Below are positions 1-7,674 of a stretch of DNA of 59,120 bases, piece after piece; position 1 is the stretch's first letter, and every line of letters starts with the position of its first letter. The stretch spans positions 1 through 59,120 of the IMG/VR virus record IMGVR_UViG_3300023180_000059; one strand, 5' to 3'. Both the position numbers and the translations under genes were made by a program. The stretch comes from a virus. Below the pieces are notes generated by a model. It saw only the letters and a program-made list of their open reading frames with translations. It was not told the DNA's origin and did not search any database.

Positions 1-126
1 AATATTACCGAGGGAATAGAGACTACATTCCCTGAACTATCCGATTACGACACCCCTTCATGGGTGAAAGAATCCTACCCACAAAAATCTTTTGATGCTA
101 GTACAATAGACCTTGAGAAGCAAAAG
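1..126. repeat. Terminal direct repeat, left copy
   Basis: Bases 1-126 are identical to 58989-59114 (both start AATATTACCG and end GAGAAGCAAAAG). After that the right copy has ATTTTT where the left copy has TATTTG. The reading frame of one gene continues through the repeat from the right end into the left end, so this is the overlap of a circular assembly or a circularly permuted genome. A physical terminal repeat is less likely because the size is close to an assembler k-mer length. Confidence 0.85.
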
Positions 127-318
127 TATTTGTTCCTCATGAATCAACTAGCGCACCCAAAAGCCGATTTAGGAAAGTATCTACAAGGCGATATGTCATT
201 GTTTGACTATTGGGCGAAATACCATTGGGCGGGAGATGAGTCTGATCTAGCGGATAGAAAAGCCAACTTTGATGCAAGGATGGAAGCATATGACAAAAAA
301 CTAACACAACAAAACTAA
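1..318 (+). CDS. C-terminal part of junction-spanning virion/lytic protein
   Basis: The frame is open from base 1 (N-I-T-E-G-I-E...) and ends at TAA 316-318. It is the 105-residue C-terminal continuation of the gene that begins at 58416. Joined across the repeat, the protein is about 296 aa. The GTG at 64 is internal, not a start. This part is mostly helical and rich in Trp, Tyr and Asp, and holds the tail of the lysozyme-like domain described for the 58416 entry. The next gene starts within 7 bp, so it belongs to the rightward operon. Confidence 0.8.
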   Translation, partial: NITEGIETTFPELSDYDTPSWVKESYPQKSFDASTIDLEKQKYLFLMNQLAHPKADLGKYLQGDMSLFDYWAKYHWAGDESDLADRKANFDARMEAYDKKLTQQN

Positions 319-324
319 TTGGTA

Positions 325-603
325 ATGACACCAAAAGAGATATCAGAAAACACAGTAGTAGGTCTATCACTAAAGACTATCGGCGCACTTGCGGGTGCAG
401 TAGGCATTATCACAATAGGATACTTCGATCTTCAAGCCGGGATTGAGGAAGCAAAAGCCTTGCCAGAGCCTGTGATTAGCCGAACGGAATATGACCTAAA
501 AGATGAGCTTGTTCGTGAGACAATCATGAACACGCAAGAGGATGTTGAGGATATTAAGTTGCAATTAGATAAAATAGAAGAACGCTTATTTGAGATGAAA
601 TGA
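325..603 (+). CDS. Small membrane protein with C-terminal coiled coil
   Basis: 92 aa from ATG 325; an in-frame TTG at 319 is possible but less likely. Residues about 14-36 form one hydrophobic segment (LKTIGALAGAVGIITIGYF). Then comes a charged helical tail with heptad-like spacing (EDVEDIKLQLDKIEERL). Small proteins of this build, beginning ISENT, are common next to lysis or tail genes in marine phages. A holin- or spanin-like role is possible but not shown. The stop overlaps the start of the next gene by 4 bp, so the two are translationally coupled. Confidence 0.7.
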   Translation: MTPKEISENTVVGLSLKTIGALAGAVGIITIGYFDLQAGIEEAKALPEPVISRTEYDLKDELVRETIMNTQEDVEDIKLQLDKIEERLFEMK

Positions 604-959
604 AACACCTAGTCCTAGCCTCAATACTGCTCCTAATACCCTCTTCAGTAAACAACTTTAAAGACGAGAACATAAAAGTCAAAGGGGTTGTCATTGTACA
701 TTATAATGCCGAGTTTAATTCTACCAATAATTATGTTGATGTAGCAAGAGTGAAAGATTGTAAAGTATTTACCGCTTGGATAGACAAAGAACCTAAACTC
801 AAACAAGAACAAGGTATTAGATCAGTACCAACCATCATCCTCTATAATAATGGTAAGGAGTTTAAGCGTTGGGAGGCAGGACTCAAAATGAAATTAGATA
901 TCCACTACTCGGAACTCCAACAAGAAGTTGATAAGTTAACCGGGGCAAATAAATGGTAA
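600..959 (+). CDS. Exported thioredoxin-fold protein without CxxC
   Basis: 119 aa. The N-terminus (MKHLVLASILLLIPSS) looks like a signal peptide. The rest fits a thioredoxin fold: a beta strand (GVVIVHYN), a helix, then the cis-proline motif SVPTIILYNNG followed by a short hairpin. The place where WCxxC would lie reads AEFNSTNN, so the redox cysteines are absent and oxidoreductase activity is unlikely. A single Cys is at about residue 58. It sits directly upstream of a predicted outer-membrane protein, 1 bp apart. Role unknown; periplasmic location inferred. Confidence 0.7.
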   Translation: MKHLVLASILLLIPSSVNNFKDENIKVKGVVIVHYNAEFNSTNNYVDVARVKDCKVFTAWIDKEPKLKQEQGIRSVPTIILYNNGKEFKRWEAGLKMKLDIHYSELQQEVDKLTGANKW

Positions 960-960
960 T

Positions 961-2082
961 ATGAGAGCAACTGCCCTAATCACATTTTTTATTTTATCAT
1001 CTCCGGTCTTCGCTCAAAATCTAGTCAAGGACTTTTTTAAGTATAGCACAGTTTATACGAGTGCTATGGCTGCGTCACCTATGGAGGCGCAAACGGAATA
1101 CTTTGTAACTCAAGGTGGTGACTTGCAAGACATCACTATTGAAAACCCATTTGATTATCGCACGACTATTGGTGTTCGCCGTGTAGCAAGGTTTGATTAT
1201 GAGAATCGTCAAAATAGATTCTATGATGGTCACAACCAATCTAACACCTCCACAAGTTCTACAGTGGGATCAGTAAATGGTTTTGAATATCTAGCACAAT
1301 ACGATCAGGGTCGCCAACAAGGTAGAGAGTATATCAATCAACGATACTTCTTGAGATACCTTTCAAAGTATTGGATGATAAAAGGTGAGTACTATGACCA
1401 AGGTCTTGTCAATCTAAACTATACACAAATTGATTCTCGATTACGCATACATGTAGGCGAGTTAGATTTTAGTGCGGGTGTTGCTGCACGCCAACACCTT
1501 CCATATGGATACAATCCAATCGGAGTCTACCTACAAAATAATGCTTGGTGGGAACTTGCATTTGAATACGGATACGAAGACTACTTCTACCAAATCGACT
1601 ACGATCTTGATGGAGAAACGGAGAGTTACGATTGGTATTGGGAAGATATGTACGGCGTAAGAGTTGCTGACACCGATGAGGATTTTAGACGATATATCTA
1701 CGGAGACATTGTTAATGACTACAATAAAGCTCGTTTTGATGAGGTCGGAATTCTTGGTTCTTTATCTGCTATCTTTGGGGTGGATTATTACCACTACACG
1801 GAAGACTTCTGGATTCATTCATGGTCTAATGTGTTGCCTTATCATTCACATATTTTGGGAGACCATATGTTCTCTTACAAGAATTTTGTAGAGCATGAGT
1901 GTGGACCAGAGTGTATGGAGGATATGCACAAAGGAGTACAATGGGTTGATTACTCAACGGGTCTGATCTTGGGACATAAGGTCGGATTGCATTGGGGCTT
2001 CTTCGTGGAGGGCGAATACATGAAGTATTGGGATAGACAACTCTATTCCGTGAAGTGTGGGCTTAACTACCAATTTAGATAA
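961..2082 (+). CDS. Exported beta-barrel-like outer membrane protein
   Basis: 373 aa with a clear signal peptide (hydrophobic core ATALITFFILSSPVF, cleavage likely after AQ). The mature part is rich in Tyr, Trp and Phe with alternating polar/apolar strands (for example WWELAFEYGYEDYFYQIDY). It ends LNYQFR, close to the terminal aromatic beta-signal used by the BAM complex. A two-Cys element (HECGPECMEDMH) lies near residue 315. I know no named family. It may alter the host surface (superinfection exclusion, receptor masking) or help release, but it could also be a virion protein that only resembles an exported barrel. Confidence 0.65.
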   Translation: MRATALITFFILSSPVFAQNLVKDFFKYSTVYTSAMAASPMEAQTEYFVTQGGDLQDITIENPFDYRTTIGVRRVARFDYENRQNRFYDGHNQSNTSTSSTVGSVNGFEYLAQYDQGRQQGREYINQRYFLRYLSKYWMIKGEYYDQGLVNLNYTQIDSRLRIHVGELDFSAGVAARQHLPYGYNPIGVYLQNNAWWELAFEYGYEDYFYQIDYDLDGETESYDWYWEDMYGVRVADTDEDFRRYIYGDIVNDYNKARFDEVGILGSLSAIFGVDYYHYTEDFWIHSWSNVLPYHSHILGDHMFSYKNFVEHECGPECMEDMHKGVQWVDYSTGLILGHKVGLHWGFFVEGEYMKYWDRQLYSVKCGLNYQFR

Positions 2083-2084
2083 CG

Positions 2085-2267
2085 ATGAAACATTTGAAAG
2101 TATTTTGGCTCTGGATTAAGGAGACACACAAAAGATTTTGGGCTTATTGGTTTGGCTACACCGAAGCCGATGAAAAAGTTATAGCAGCATTGAGGGAAGC
2201 GCAGTCTCGTATTACGAAGGCTGTGGAAGAAGCCGATGATGTTATAGATGCCTTGAAGGGCAAGTAG
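2085..2267 (+). CDS. Small helical protein
   Basis: 60 aa, starting 2 bp after the preceding stop. The N-terminal half is aromatic and basic (FWLWIKETHKRFWAYWFGY) and could lie on a membrane. The C-terminal half is an acidic amphipathic helix (DEKVIAALREAQSRITKAV). No family recognised. It closes the block of exported or membrane proteins at 325-2267. Confidence 0.6.
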   Translation: MKHLKVFWLWIKETHKRFWAYWFGYTEADEKVIAALREAQSRITKAVEEADDVIDALKGK

Positions 2268-2297
2268 TTACCTCAACATTTTTTTAACCTTTTAAAC

Positions 2298-2305
2298 TAT
2301 CTTTG
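2298..2305 (+). promoter_or_regulatory. Bacteroidota -7 promoter box TATCTTTG
   Basis: TATCTTTG matches the Bacteroidota consensus TAnnTTTG and lies only 2 bp before the ATG at 2308. A transcript from it would be leaderless or nearly so. No strong -33 TTG can be assigned. Confidence 0.5.
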
Positions 2306-2307
2306 TA

Positions 2308-2415
2308 ATGCAAGGACAAGACTCTTTTGCCTCATGGGTAAACGAATTAGAAACAGCGGATCAGCCAACATGTAACATTTCAAACCCAGAGGAATGTGAA
2401 GCGTGTGGCTCATGA
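2308..2415 (+). CDS. Small Cys-containing protein
   Basis: 35 aa (MQGQDSFASWVNEL...). It ends with three cysteines (TCNISNPEECEACGS). It follows a consensus promoter box at once, and its stop overlaps the next possible start (ATGA at 2412-2415). No family known. Being short, it is supported only by the promoter, the overlap and the Cys pattern. Confidence 0.4.
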   Translation: MQGQDSFASWVNELETADQPTCNISNPEECEACGS

Positions 2416-2567
2416 TGTGGTGTGCAACTGAACCCATAGAATGCCCGTGTGGAAAGTGTAAGTGTGATGAAAGTAAAAAGAAAAAGCAAAAACGAAGTAA
2501 TGGTAAAAGCCCCAAGTGGTTACCATTGGATGAATCAGAGAGGTCGCTACTACCTTATGCCTCATGA
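2412..2567 (+). CDS. Small CxC-type Cys-rich protein
   Basis: 51 aa, with start ATGATG overlapping the stop of the upstream small gene. The N-terminal region holds a dense cysteine cluster, CPCGKCKC, followed by a Lys-rich stretch, suggesting a small metal-binding peptide. It overlaps the 2467-2637 gene in another frame for about 100 bp, so at least one of the two may end earlier or be spurious. Confidence 0.35.
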   Translation: MMWCATEPIECPCGKCKCDESKKKKQKRSNGKSPKWLPLDESERSLLPYAS

Positions 2568-2637
2568 GGGGAAGTTTAAACCCCATGATGGTGCATCATT
2601 AGAGATGCCTTTCAAAGTGATTACACAACACAAGTAA
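2467..2637 (+). CDS. Small conserved marine-phage protein (GYHWM/YYLM type)
   Basis: 56 aa from ATG 2467; GTG 2449 in the same frame would add 6 residues. The body reads APSGYHWMNQRGRYYLMPHE and goes on to KPHDGAS. From memory, this GYHWM...YYLM...PHxGAS pattern recurs in small proteins of marine phages, usually among structural genes. Function unknown. It ends just before a rho-independent terminator. Confidence 0.6.
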   Translation: MKVKRKSKNEVMVKAPSGYHWMNQRGRYYLMPHEGKFKPHDGASLEMPFKVITQHK

Positions 2638-2642
2638 AAGAG

Positions 2643-2668
2643 ACCGCTCCAATAGGGGCGGTTTTATT
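2643..2668 (+). terminator. Rho-independent terminator
   Basis: Stem ACCGCTCC (2643-2650), loop AATA, stem GGGGCGGT (2655-2662, one G-T pair), then a T-rich tract. It lies just after the stop at 2637 and just before the promoter box at 2672. Confidence 0.8.
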
Positions 2669-2671
2669 TTT

Positions 2672-2679
2672 TATCTTTG
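2672..2679 (+). promoter_or_regulatory. Bacteroidota -7 promoter box TATCTTTG
   Basis: TATCTTTG lies 4 bp before the ATG at 2684 and directly after a terminator. This is consistent with a separate, nearly leaderless transcription unit. Confidence 0.55.
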
Positions 2680-2683
2680 TTTC

Positions 2684-3076
2684 ATGGCTACAACCTCCAA
2701 GAAAAAGAACCCTGCGTTATGGAAAAGGATTGTTGCTCGTATCAAGGCGGGTAGCAAAGGAGGTGGTCCAGGACAGTGGTCTGCTCGTAAAGCTCAACTC
2801 GCTGTCGCTGCATATAAGAAAGCCGGTGGTGGCTATAAGGGTAAGAAGTTAAAAAATAATAGCCTATCCAAATGGACAAAGCAAAAATGGACAACAAGCG
2901 ATGGTAAGCCAAGTGAAGGTAAGAAGAGATACCTACCGGCTAAAGCATGGAAAAATCTTACAGCAAGTGAGAAGCGGGCTACAAACGCAGCCAAGGCAAA
3001 AGGAAACAAAAAAGGAAAGCAATTCGTAAAGCAACCTAAAGCCGTAGCAAAAAAGACTGCCCAATATCGTAAGTAG
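2684..3076 (+). CDS. Small very basic protein (DUF5872-like)
   Basis: 130 aa, strongly basic with many Lys. It has a core NNSLSKWTKQKWTTSDGKPS followed by GKKRYLPAKAWKNL. The combination of SLxxWxxxKW and G-K-x-R-Y-x-P resembles the DUF5872 domain of marine phages and large viruses. The N-terminal part (GSKGGGPGQWSARKAQLAVAAYKKAG) fits a nucleic-acid- or virion-associated protein. It has its own promoter. It may be packaged, but this is inference. Confidence 0.65.
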   Translation: MATTSKKKNPALWKRIVARIKAGSKGGGPGQWSARKAQLAVAAYKKAGGGYKGKKLKNNSLSKWTKQKWTTSDGKPSEGKKRYLPAKAWKNLTASEKRATNAAKAKGNKKGKQFVKQPKAVAKKTAQYRK

Positions 3077-3084
3077 AAAAACAT

Positions 3085-3092
3085 TATTTTTG
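3085..3092 (+). promoter_or_regulatory. Bacteroidota -7 promoter box TATTTTTG
   Basis: TATTTTTG fits TAnnTTTG and lies 18 bp before the ATG at 3111, in the 34-bp gap after the previous gene. Confidence 0.5.
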
Positions 3093-3110
3093 TAACACAA
3101 ACATTATATC

Positions 3111-3875
3111 ATGAAAGTAAAATACGGGAAAGGTGGATCTTCTGATGGGATGTACGCAGAGGCGGGTGCGCTGATCACGGGTCTCGCTAAAAACAAGAAC
3201 TTGCGTGAAGCCATGAAGGCAGAAATCGCAAAGTATGAGAATGGTGGCTCTGTCACAGGAGGTGATAAAGGCGATAAAGGAGCTAAAGGAGAGACCCCAG
3301 GAAAATTCGTGGGCATGGAAATTACCATGGTTAACGATAAGGAAGGCAACGAAAAAAGAGCGAATCAGGCTCTATTAGACTCCCTAATATATAACGAAAC
3401 TACTGGTAATCTTCAAAACGAAGAGGGTGAGCGAATGTATATAGGTAGTGTAGGGCTTCCCCTTTCAAAAGAAGCAGCACTAGAATTAAGACAGGCAGAA
3501 AGGGCATTTGTCGAGTCTTCACAGGAATCTGACCATGCAGAATATGCACGCGAGGTGGGCTATCGAAATCCTAAAGCCGCAGACACTAAAAAAGGACAAA
3601 GGTTAAGAGAGAAAAGAAATGATGAGACTTGGGATAGGCAGAGTGCTGCCCTCGATGCCGAAAGCGATCAATTCGATAATCTATTGGCTCTATATGACAA
3701 ATATAATATTCCTCAAGATCAGAGATTTATTAGAGCAGAGAAAAGCGGTTTAACAGGTGATATTATCTACGTTACCAACAGTACCGATGAGATGAAATCC
3801 GCAAGTAACCGCTGGACTGGAGGAGACCTGCAAAGTAGAACAGGGTATAATAAGGCTGTAAAATACGGAAAGTAG
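3111..3875 (+). CDS. Putative virion-associated protein, paralogue A
   Basis: 254 aa. The first 55 or so residues (MKVKYGKGGSSDGMYAEAGA...) are nearly identical to the start of the next gene, also at DNA level. They contain a MYAEAGALITGLAKNK helix and end in a Gly-rich linker (ENGGSVTGGDKGDKGAKGE). The remainder is unrelated to the paralogue and is charged and helical (residues 90-250). MKVKY...GG starts are common in Bacteroidota phage structural regions. No enzymatic motif seen. Confidence 0.6.
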   Translation: MKVKYGKGGSSDGMYAEAGALITGLAKNKNLREAMKAEIAKYENGGSVTGGDKGDKGAKGETPGKFVGMEITMVNDKEGNEKRANQALLDSLIYNETTGNLQNEEGERMYIGSVGLPLSKEAALELRQAERAFVESSQESDHAEYAREVGYRNPKAADTKKGQRLREKRNDETWDRQSAALDAESDQFDNLLALYDKYNIPQDQRFIRAEKSGLTGDIIYVTNSTDEMKSASNRWTGGDLQSRTGYNKAVKYGK

Positions 3876-3880
3876 TAACT

Positions 3881-4540
3881 ATGAAAGTAAAATATGGGAA
3901 AGGCGGGTCATCCAACGAGATGTATGCCGAAGCCGGTGCGCTGATCACAGGTCTTGCTAAAAACAAAGAGTTGCGTGATGCTATGAAAGCAGAAATCGCA
4001 AAATACGAAGATGGCGGTTCTGTTACAGGAGGCGACAAAGGAAAGAAAAAACCTGGCGGTGGTTCAACCGACATGGACAAGGATGCAATGGATCCGGAAG
4101 TGGTTGGACAACAAGTTAATCTTTCAAGACCCAATCAAGCCGAGTATAAAGCAGCCAGTGTACGAAGAGAGGACTTGACCGATGAGCAATGGGATTATGC
4201 TCAAACCACTTTGGGCGATAGAATTAGCAGGAGGCTTTTAGATAATTGGGCATTAAGTTCTAATGAAAAAGATAAGATTACACAAGCGTGGATCGCGGGT
4301 AGCTCTGAAGGACTGTCCTCCTCACAAACGAAGGTTTATAACAAGTATAAGAATTCTTTCAGGAGCGAACTTCATAGCGATATGATCGATCAAGGTCTTT
4401 ATGAAACCCGTTATATAGATAAAAAAACTCGTCAACTTGTTAGTCCAGAGCTAATTAAATCTATGCAAGAGCGTGGTCTTGATTTTGTCACAGATCAGCC
4501 GGGTCTTAATGCTACTTACACCATTGGGAAAAAACGCTAA
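3881..4540 (+). CDS. Putative virion-associated protein, paralogue B
   Basis: 219 aa, starting 5 bp after paralogue A. Residues 1-55 repeat the paralogue A N-terminus (YAEAGALITGLAKNKELRDA, then a GGSVTGGDKG linker), while the C-terminal part differs. The picture is a tandem duplication of a shared N-terminal module, perhaps an anchoring or packaging tag, joined to different C-terminal domains. Function unknown. It is followed by a strong terminator. Confidence 0.6.
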   Translation: MKVKYGKGGSSNEMYAEAGALITGLAKNKELRDAMKAEIAKYEDGGSVTGGDKGKKKPGGGSTDMDKDAMDPEVVGQQVNLSRPNQAEYKAASVRREDLTDEQWDYAQTTLGDRISRRLLDNWALSSNEKDKITQAWIAGSSEGLSSSQTKVYNKYKNSFRSELHSDMIDQGLYETRYIDKKTRQLVSPELIKSMQERGLDFVTDQPGLNATYTIGKKR

Positions 4541-4554
4541 TAGTGAAAATAAAA

Positions 4555-4581
4555 AGAGGGGCTAACGCCCCTCTTCTTTTT
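4555..4581. terminator. Bidirectional terminator between convergent genes
   Basis: Perfect stem AGAGGGGC (4555-4562) / GCCCCTCT (4567-4574) with a TAAC loop. There is a T tract on the right and an A run on the left, so it can stop both the rightward gene ending at 4540 and the leftward gene ending at 4633. A second inverted repeat, GATACCGAT (4582-4590) / ATCGGTATC (4612-4620), follows. Confidence 0.85.
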
Positions 4582-4632
4582 GATACCGATCAGTCAAACC
4601 AAAACCTATAAATCGGTATCGACCCTAAACAA

Positions 4633-4989
4633 TTATTTATTTGCCTTAACCCCTTTCTTCATGATGTCTCCTACAGTCTGTAAGACACCATCATCGTTTT
4701 CAATTACGGCTAGAATCACAACCCAATCATCGTAATCAAATTCTCTTGCTAGTAAGACCCGTTCCCACAAAGCAGGGGCTTGATACCAACTTTCACAAGA
4801 CTCAAATAGATTGTTTTGTAAAGTAAATAAATCATCAGCATTGGACACATCGTATATGTACCAACCCTCTTTGTAAAAGGTGGTTTCGATGTTTGTAGCA
4901 TCAAATACTTCTTGGATTCTCGATGGGACTTCTTGTCCCTTTGCTGTTACTCCTAGGAAAATTAGGACAGCCAACATCATTTTCTTCAT
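4633..4989 (-). CDS. Exported small protein on the opposite strand
   Basis: 118 aa from the ATG at 4989 (MKKMMLAVLIFLGVTAKGQEVPSR). Longer in-frame starts exist but would place a signal peptide internally. The signal peptide ends near AKG-QE. The mature part is acidic and aromatic (ETTFYKEGWYIYDVSNADDLF) with one Cys. It is the only leftward gene within the structural block of the rightward arm, suggesting an independently expressed accessory (moron-like) gene. Function unknown. Confidence 0.6.
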   Translation of the reverse strand: MKKMMLAVLIFLGVTAKGQEVPSRIQEVFDATNIETTFYKEGWYIYDVSNADDLFTLQNNLFESCESWYQAPALWERVLLAREFDYDDWVVILAVIENDDGVLQTVGDIMKKGVKANK

Positions 4990-5081
4990 GACTATTTTAT
5001 TTAATTGGTTAATTATATTAACAATACTAACACATCTTTTCCACATATGCAACCCCCGGGCTAAAAAAAAGATATAATAGG

Positions 5082-5089
5082 TATATTTG
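5082..5089 (+). promoter_or_regulatory. Bacteroidota -7 promoter box TATATTTG
   Basis: TATATTTG lies 23 bp before the scaffold-like gene at 5113, in the divergent gap with the leftward gene. It is the likely promoter of the scaffold-capsid unit. Confidence 0.6.
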
Positions 5090-5112
5090 TATCATAATTT
5101 AAATTTATCCAT

Positions 5113-6213
5113 ATGGCTAGTTCAGTTCAATCTTCACTTGAGCAGGCAGCATCTGCGATGGGAGTCGAGATTAGTGACACCCCAAACTTTGAATCAGATG
5201 CCCAACCTCAAGAGTCGCAACCGCAAGAAGTAAATGAAGTACAGGAAAGCGTACAAGAAAGCGTACAAGAACCTGTACAAGAAGATATTGAGCAACCCGT
5301 TGCTGAAACGGAAAGTTCTTTGACAAACGAGGTAGACGAAGATGTAGACATTGACTCACTAATGCTACAATACTACAATGAGAAATTCGGCGTAGAACAT
5401 AGTTCGTGGGACGACATACAATCTAGTACACCTCAAACAGAGCCAAATGAGTTGCCAGAAGCAATTAAGATTATTGCCGATTTTGTAGAGCAAACGGGTC
5501 GAAGCCCCGAAGACTGGTTCCGCTACCAACAACTTAACCCATCCGAAATGGATGATATGACTGTGGTGCGTATTAGTCTAGCCCAACAGAATCCTGATCT
5601 TAATCAATCTGAACTAGACCTTTTAATTTCAAGGAAGTACAAACTTGATGAGAATCGTTTTGATAACGATGAGATCGAGTATTCTAAATTGCAATTAAAA
5701 CTAGATGCGAAGACTGCTCGGCAAGAGATTGACAATGTCCGAAATGGATTCAAGCTCCCCGCACAGACAGAGACTGCTCAAGAGGTTCAAAGTCCAATAG
5801 ACGACAATTGGATTTCTTCTATGTCCAACACTGTAGATAATATCGAAGGGTTGACATTTGAATTAGGTGGTGGTGACGAGTTCACCTTTACCTTGGGAGA
5901 AAATTACAAGAGTCAACTAAAGGACAAAAACACTCGATTAGATGAGTTCTTTGACCCTTATGTTAATGATCGGGGAGATTGGAATCATGAATTGTTGAGT
6001 TCTCATAGAGCGGTTATCGATAATATCGAGAACATTGTTCGTGCTGCCTACCAATATGGTTTAGGTAAAGGACAAAAGAAAATCGTTGAGAGAGCAGCAA
6101 ATATTGATGCCTCTTCTCCAAATCAACAAAGTAGAGGAGAAACAAATCAAGTTGAGAAACAAATCATGGATGCCCTATTTAAAGGAGGGGATACATTGAT
6201 GCGATTTAAGTAA
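5113..6213 (+). CDS. Putative capsid scaffold protein
   Basis: 366 aa, very acidic. The N-terminus is low-complexity and Gln/Glu rich with a repeated VQESVQEPVQED motif (residues 35-65). The middle and C-terminal part is helical and charged (SKLQLKLDAKTARQEIDNV). Position directly upstream of the major capsid gene, acidity and helical content are typical of scaffolds. No protease motif is visible, so maturation would depend on another factor. The assignment rests on position and composition, not on a recognised family. Confidence 0.65.
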   Translation: MASSVQSSLEQAASAMGVEISDTPNFESDAQPQESQPQEVNEVQESVQESVQEPVQEDIEQPVAETESSLTNEVDEDVDIDSLMLQYYNEKFGVEHSSWDDIQSSTPQTEPNELPEAIKIIADFVEQTGRSPEDWFRYQQLNPSEMDDMTVVRISLAQQNPDLNQSELDLLISRKYKLDENRFDNDEIEYSKLQLKLDAKTARQEIDNVRNGFKLPAQTETAQEVQSPIDDNWISSMSNTVDNIEGLTFELGGGDEFTFTLGENYKSQLKDKNTRLDEFFDPYVNDRGDWNHELLSSHRAVIDNIENIVRAAYQYGLGKGQKKIVERAANIDASSPNQQSRGETNQVEKQIMDALFKGGDTLMRFK

Positions 6214-6240
6214 TTTGTTTAAAGGCTAAATAAAAATATT

Positions 6241-7599
6241 ATGGCTATTACAGGTGCATTTAACGATGCAGACAGCCCTTCAGTAGGGAACATCCGCCGT
6301 GCAACGATTGATAAGTATTCAGCGTTGGGCGATTATATCGATGAAATCAACAAGCCGGATAATCGTGAGTTGTTGGTTAAAACTTTCGGAGACCAAGGTA
6401 TCACTGGTTTCTTGAAATTGACAGGAGCAGTTAAGTCGGCAGGTACTGCTGATCAAGTACAATGGTGGGAGGAGACTCGTCTTCACTCTGTTCAGAAGTA
6501 CACAGTATCAGGTAGTGCAATCGCTGCGGCTGAATCACAAACAGTTACTGTAGGTAGCAACGATACCAATGTTCGTGTTGGGGATGTTGTATTGCTTCCT
6601 GCTGGTGAGCGAGCTTATGTATCTGCGGTTACCGCTGGTACTTCATTTGTTATCAAGCACTTGTTGGAATCTAACCTTCCAGAGATTGCTGTAGGTAGCG
6701 GTGAGTTCGCAATCATCGGTAACTTGTATGCTCAAGGTACTGATCAACCAAGCCAATTCTTCGAAAGCAATGTCGTGAAGCGTACTAACGACTACATGAT
6801 TTTGAAAGAAGTATACAAGGTATCTGGTTCTCAAGCAACCAACATCGGTTGGATTAACTTGGGTAACGGAGACTACCGCTGGTACTTGAAGAATGAAGCA
6901 GACACTCGTCAGCGTTTCATGGACAAGCGTGAAATGATGATGTTGTTGGGTCAGAAGGTAACACAAAACGATTCTGCATTGAGCGGTATCGCTGGTTCAG
7001 AAGGTTACTTCGCAGCAATCGCTGATCGTGGTATCAATGTTACTGGTGGTGCAATGACTGCATTGAGCGACTTCGATGCTCTTATCAAAGAGTTCGACAA
7101 GCAAGGTGCTAACCCAGAGTACGCTCTATATGTGAATCGTACTCAAGACTTGGCTATCGATGACATGTTGGCTTCAGCAGGTCACACTGCTTCTGGTGGT
7201 ACGACTACAGGTTTGGCTGCTAACTTCGGTGCGTTCAACAACGATGCTAACATGGCAGTTAAATTAGGCTTCAAATCTTTCACTCGTGGTGGTTACACTT
7301 TCCACAAGCACGACTGGAAATTGTTGAACGATCCTACATTGTTGGGTTCAGGTGCTGAATTTATCGGTGCTGCGATTCCTTTGTCAACTGTTGTTGACCC
7401 TAAATCAGGAGACCGCAACCCATCTTTGGAGATGAACTACAAAGCGTCTAACGGCTACTCTCGTGAAATGGAACACTGGATTACAGGTTCTGTTCTAGGT
7501 GCTAGTACTGACGGCAATGACTTTGCACAGTTCAACTACCGCTCTGAAGTATGTTTGGTAACTCGTGGTGCTAACCGCCACGCTTTGATTACTGCATAA
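6241..7599 (+). CDS. Major capsid protein
   Basis: 452 aa. It begins MAITGAFNDADSPSVGNIRR and has the feel of crAss-like/flavophage capsid proteins: an N-terminal helical segment (IDKYSALGDYIDEINKPDNR) and a beta-rich middle with VTVGSNDTNVRVGDVVLLPA. A long Gly-rich C-terminal half carries EALYV/ALYVNRTQDLAIDD and ends in SEVCLVTRGANRHALITA. The codon use is more GC-tuned than its neighbours, as expected for the most highly expressed protein. It lies after the scaffold and before a strong terminator. HK97 fold inferred. Confidence 0.85.
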   Translation: MAITGAFNDADSPSVGNIRRATIDKYSALGDYIDEINKPDNRELLVKTFGDQGITGFLKLTGAVKSAGTADQVQWWEETRLHSVQKYTVSGSAIAAAESQTVTVGSNDTNVRVGDVVLLPAGERAYVSAVTAGTSFVIKHLLESNLPEIAVGSGEFAIIGNLYAQGTDQPSQFFESNVVKRTNDYMILKEVYKVSGSQATNIGWINLGNGDYRWYLKNEADTRQRFMDKREMMMLLGQKVTQNDSALSGIAGSEGYFAAIADRGINVTGGAMTALSDFDALIKEFDKQGANPEYALYVNRTQDLAIDDMLASAGHTASGGTTTGLAANFGAFNNDANMAVKLGFKSFTRGGYTFHKHDWKLLNDPTLLGSGAEFIGAAIPLSTVVDPKSGDRNPSLEMNYKASNGYSREMEHWITGSVLGASTDGNDFAQFNYRSEVCLVTRGANRHALITA

Positions 7600-7610
7600 T
7601 CAACTCTATA

Positions 7611-7643
7611 GATCGGGGGAGGGAAACCTTCCCCGGTCTTTTT
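7611..7643 (+). terminator. Rho-independent terminator after capsid gene
   Basis: Stem GATCGGGGGAGG (7611-7622) / CCTTCCCCGGTC (7627-7638) with a GAAA loop and TTTTT. It should end or attenuate transcription after the capsid gene. Confidence 0.85.
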
Positions 7644-7674
7644 ATTTATTGGTTAATTAAATTCAATTTTTATC

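Noticed and set aside
600-959. Active thioredoxin
   Set aside because: The fold signals are present but the CxxC is missing, so redox activity is not claimed.
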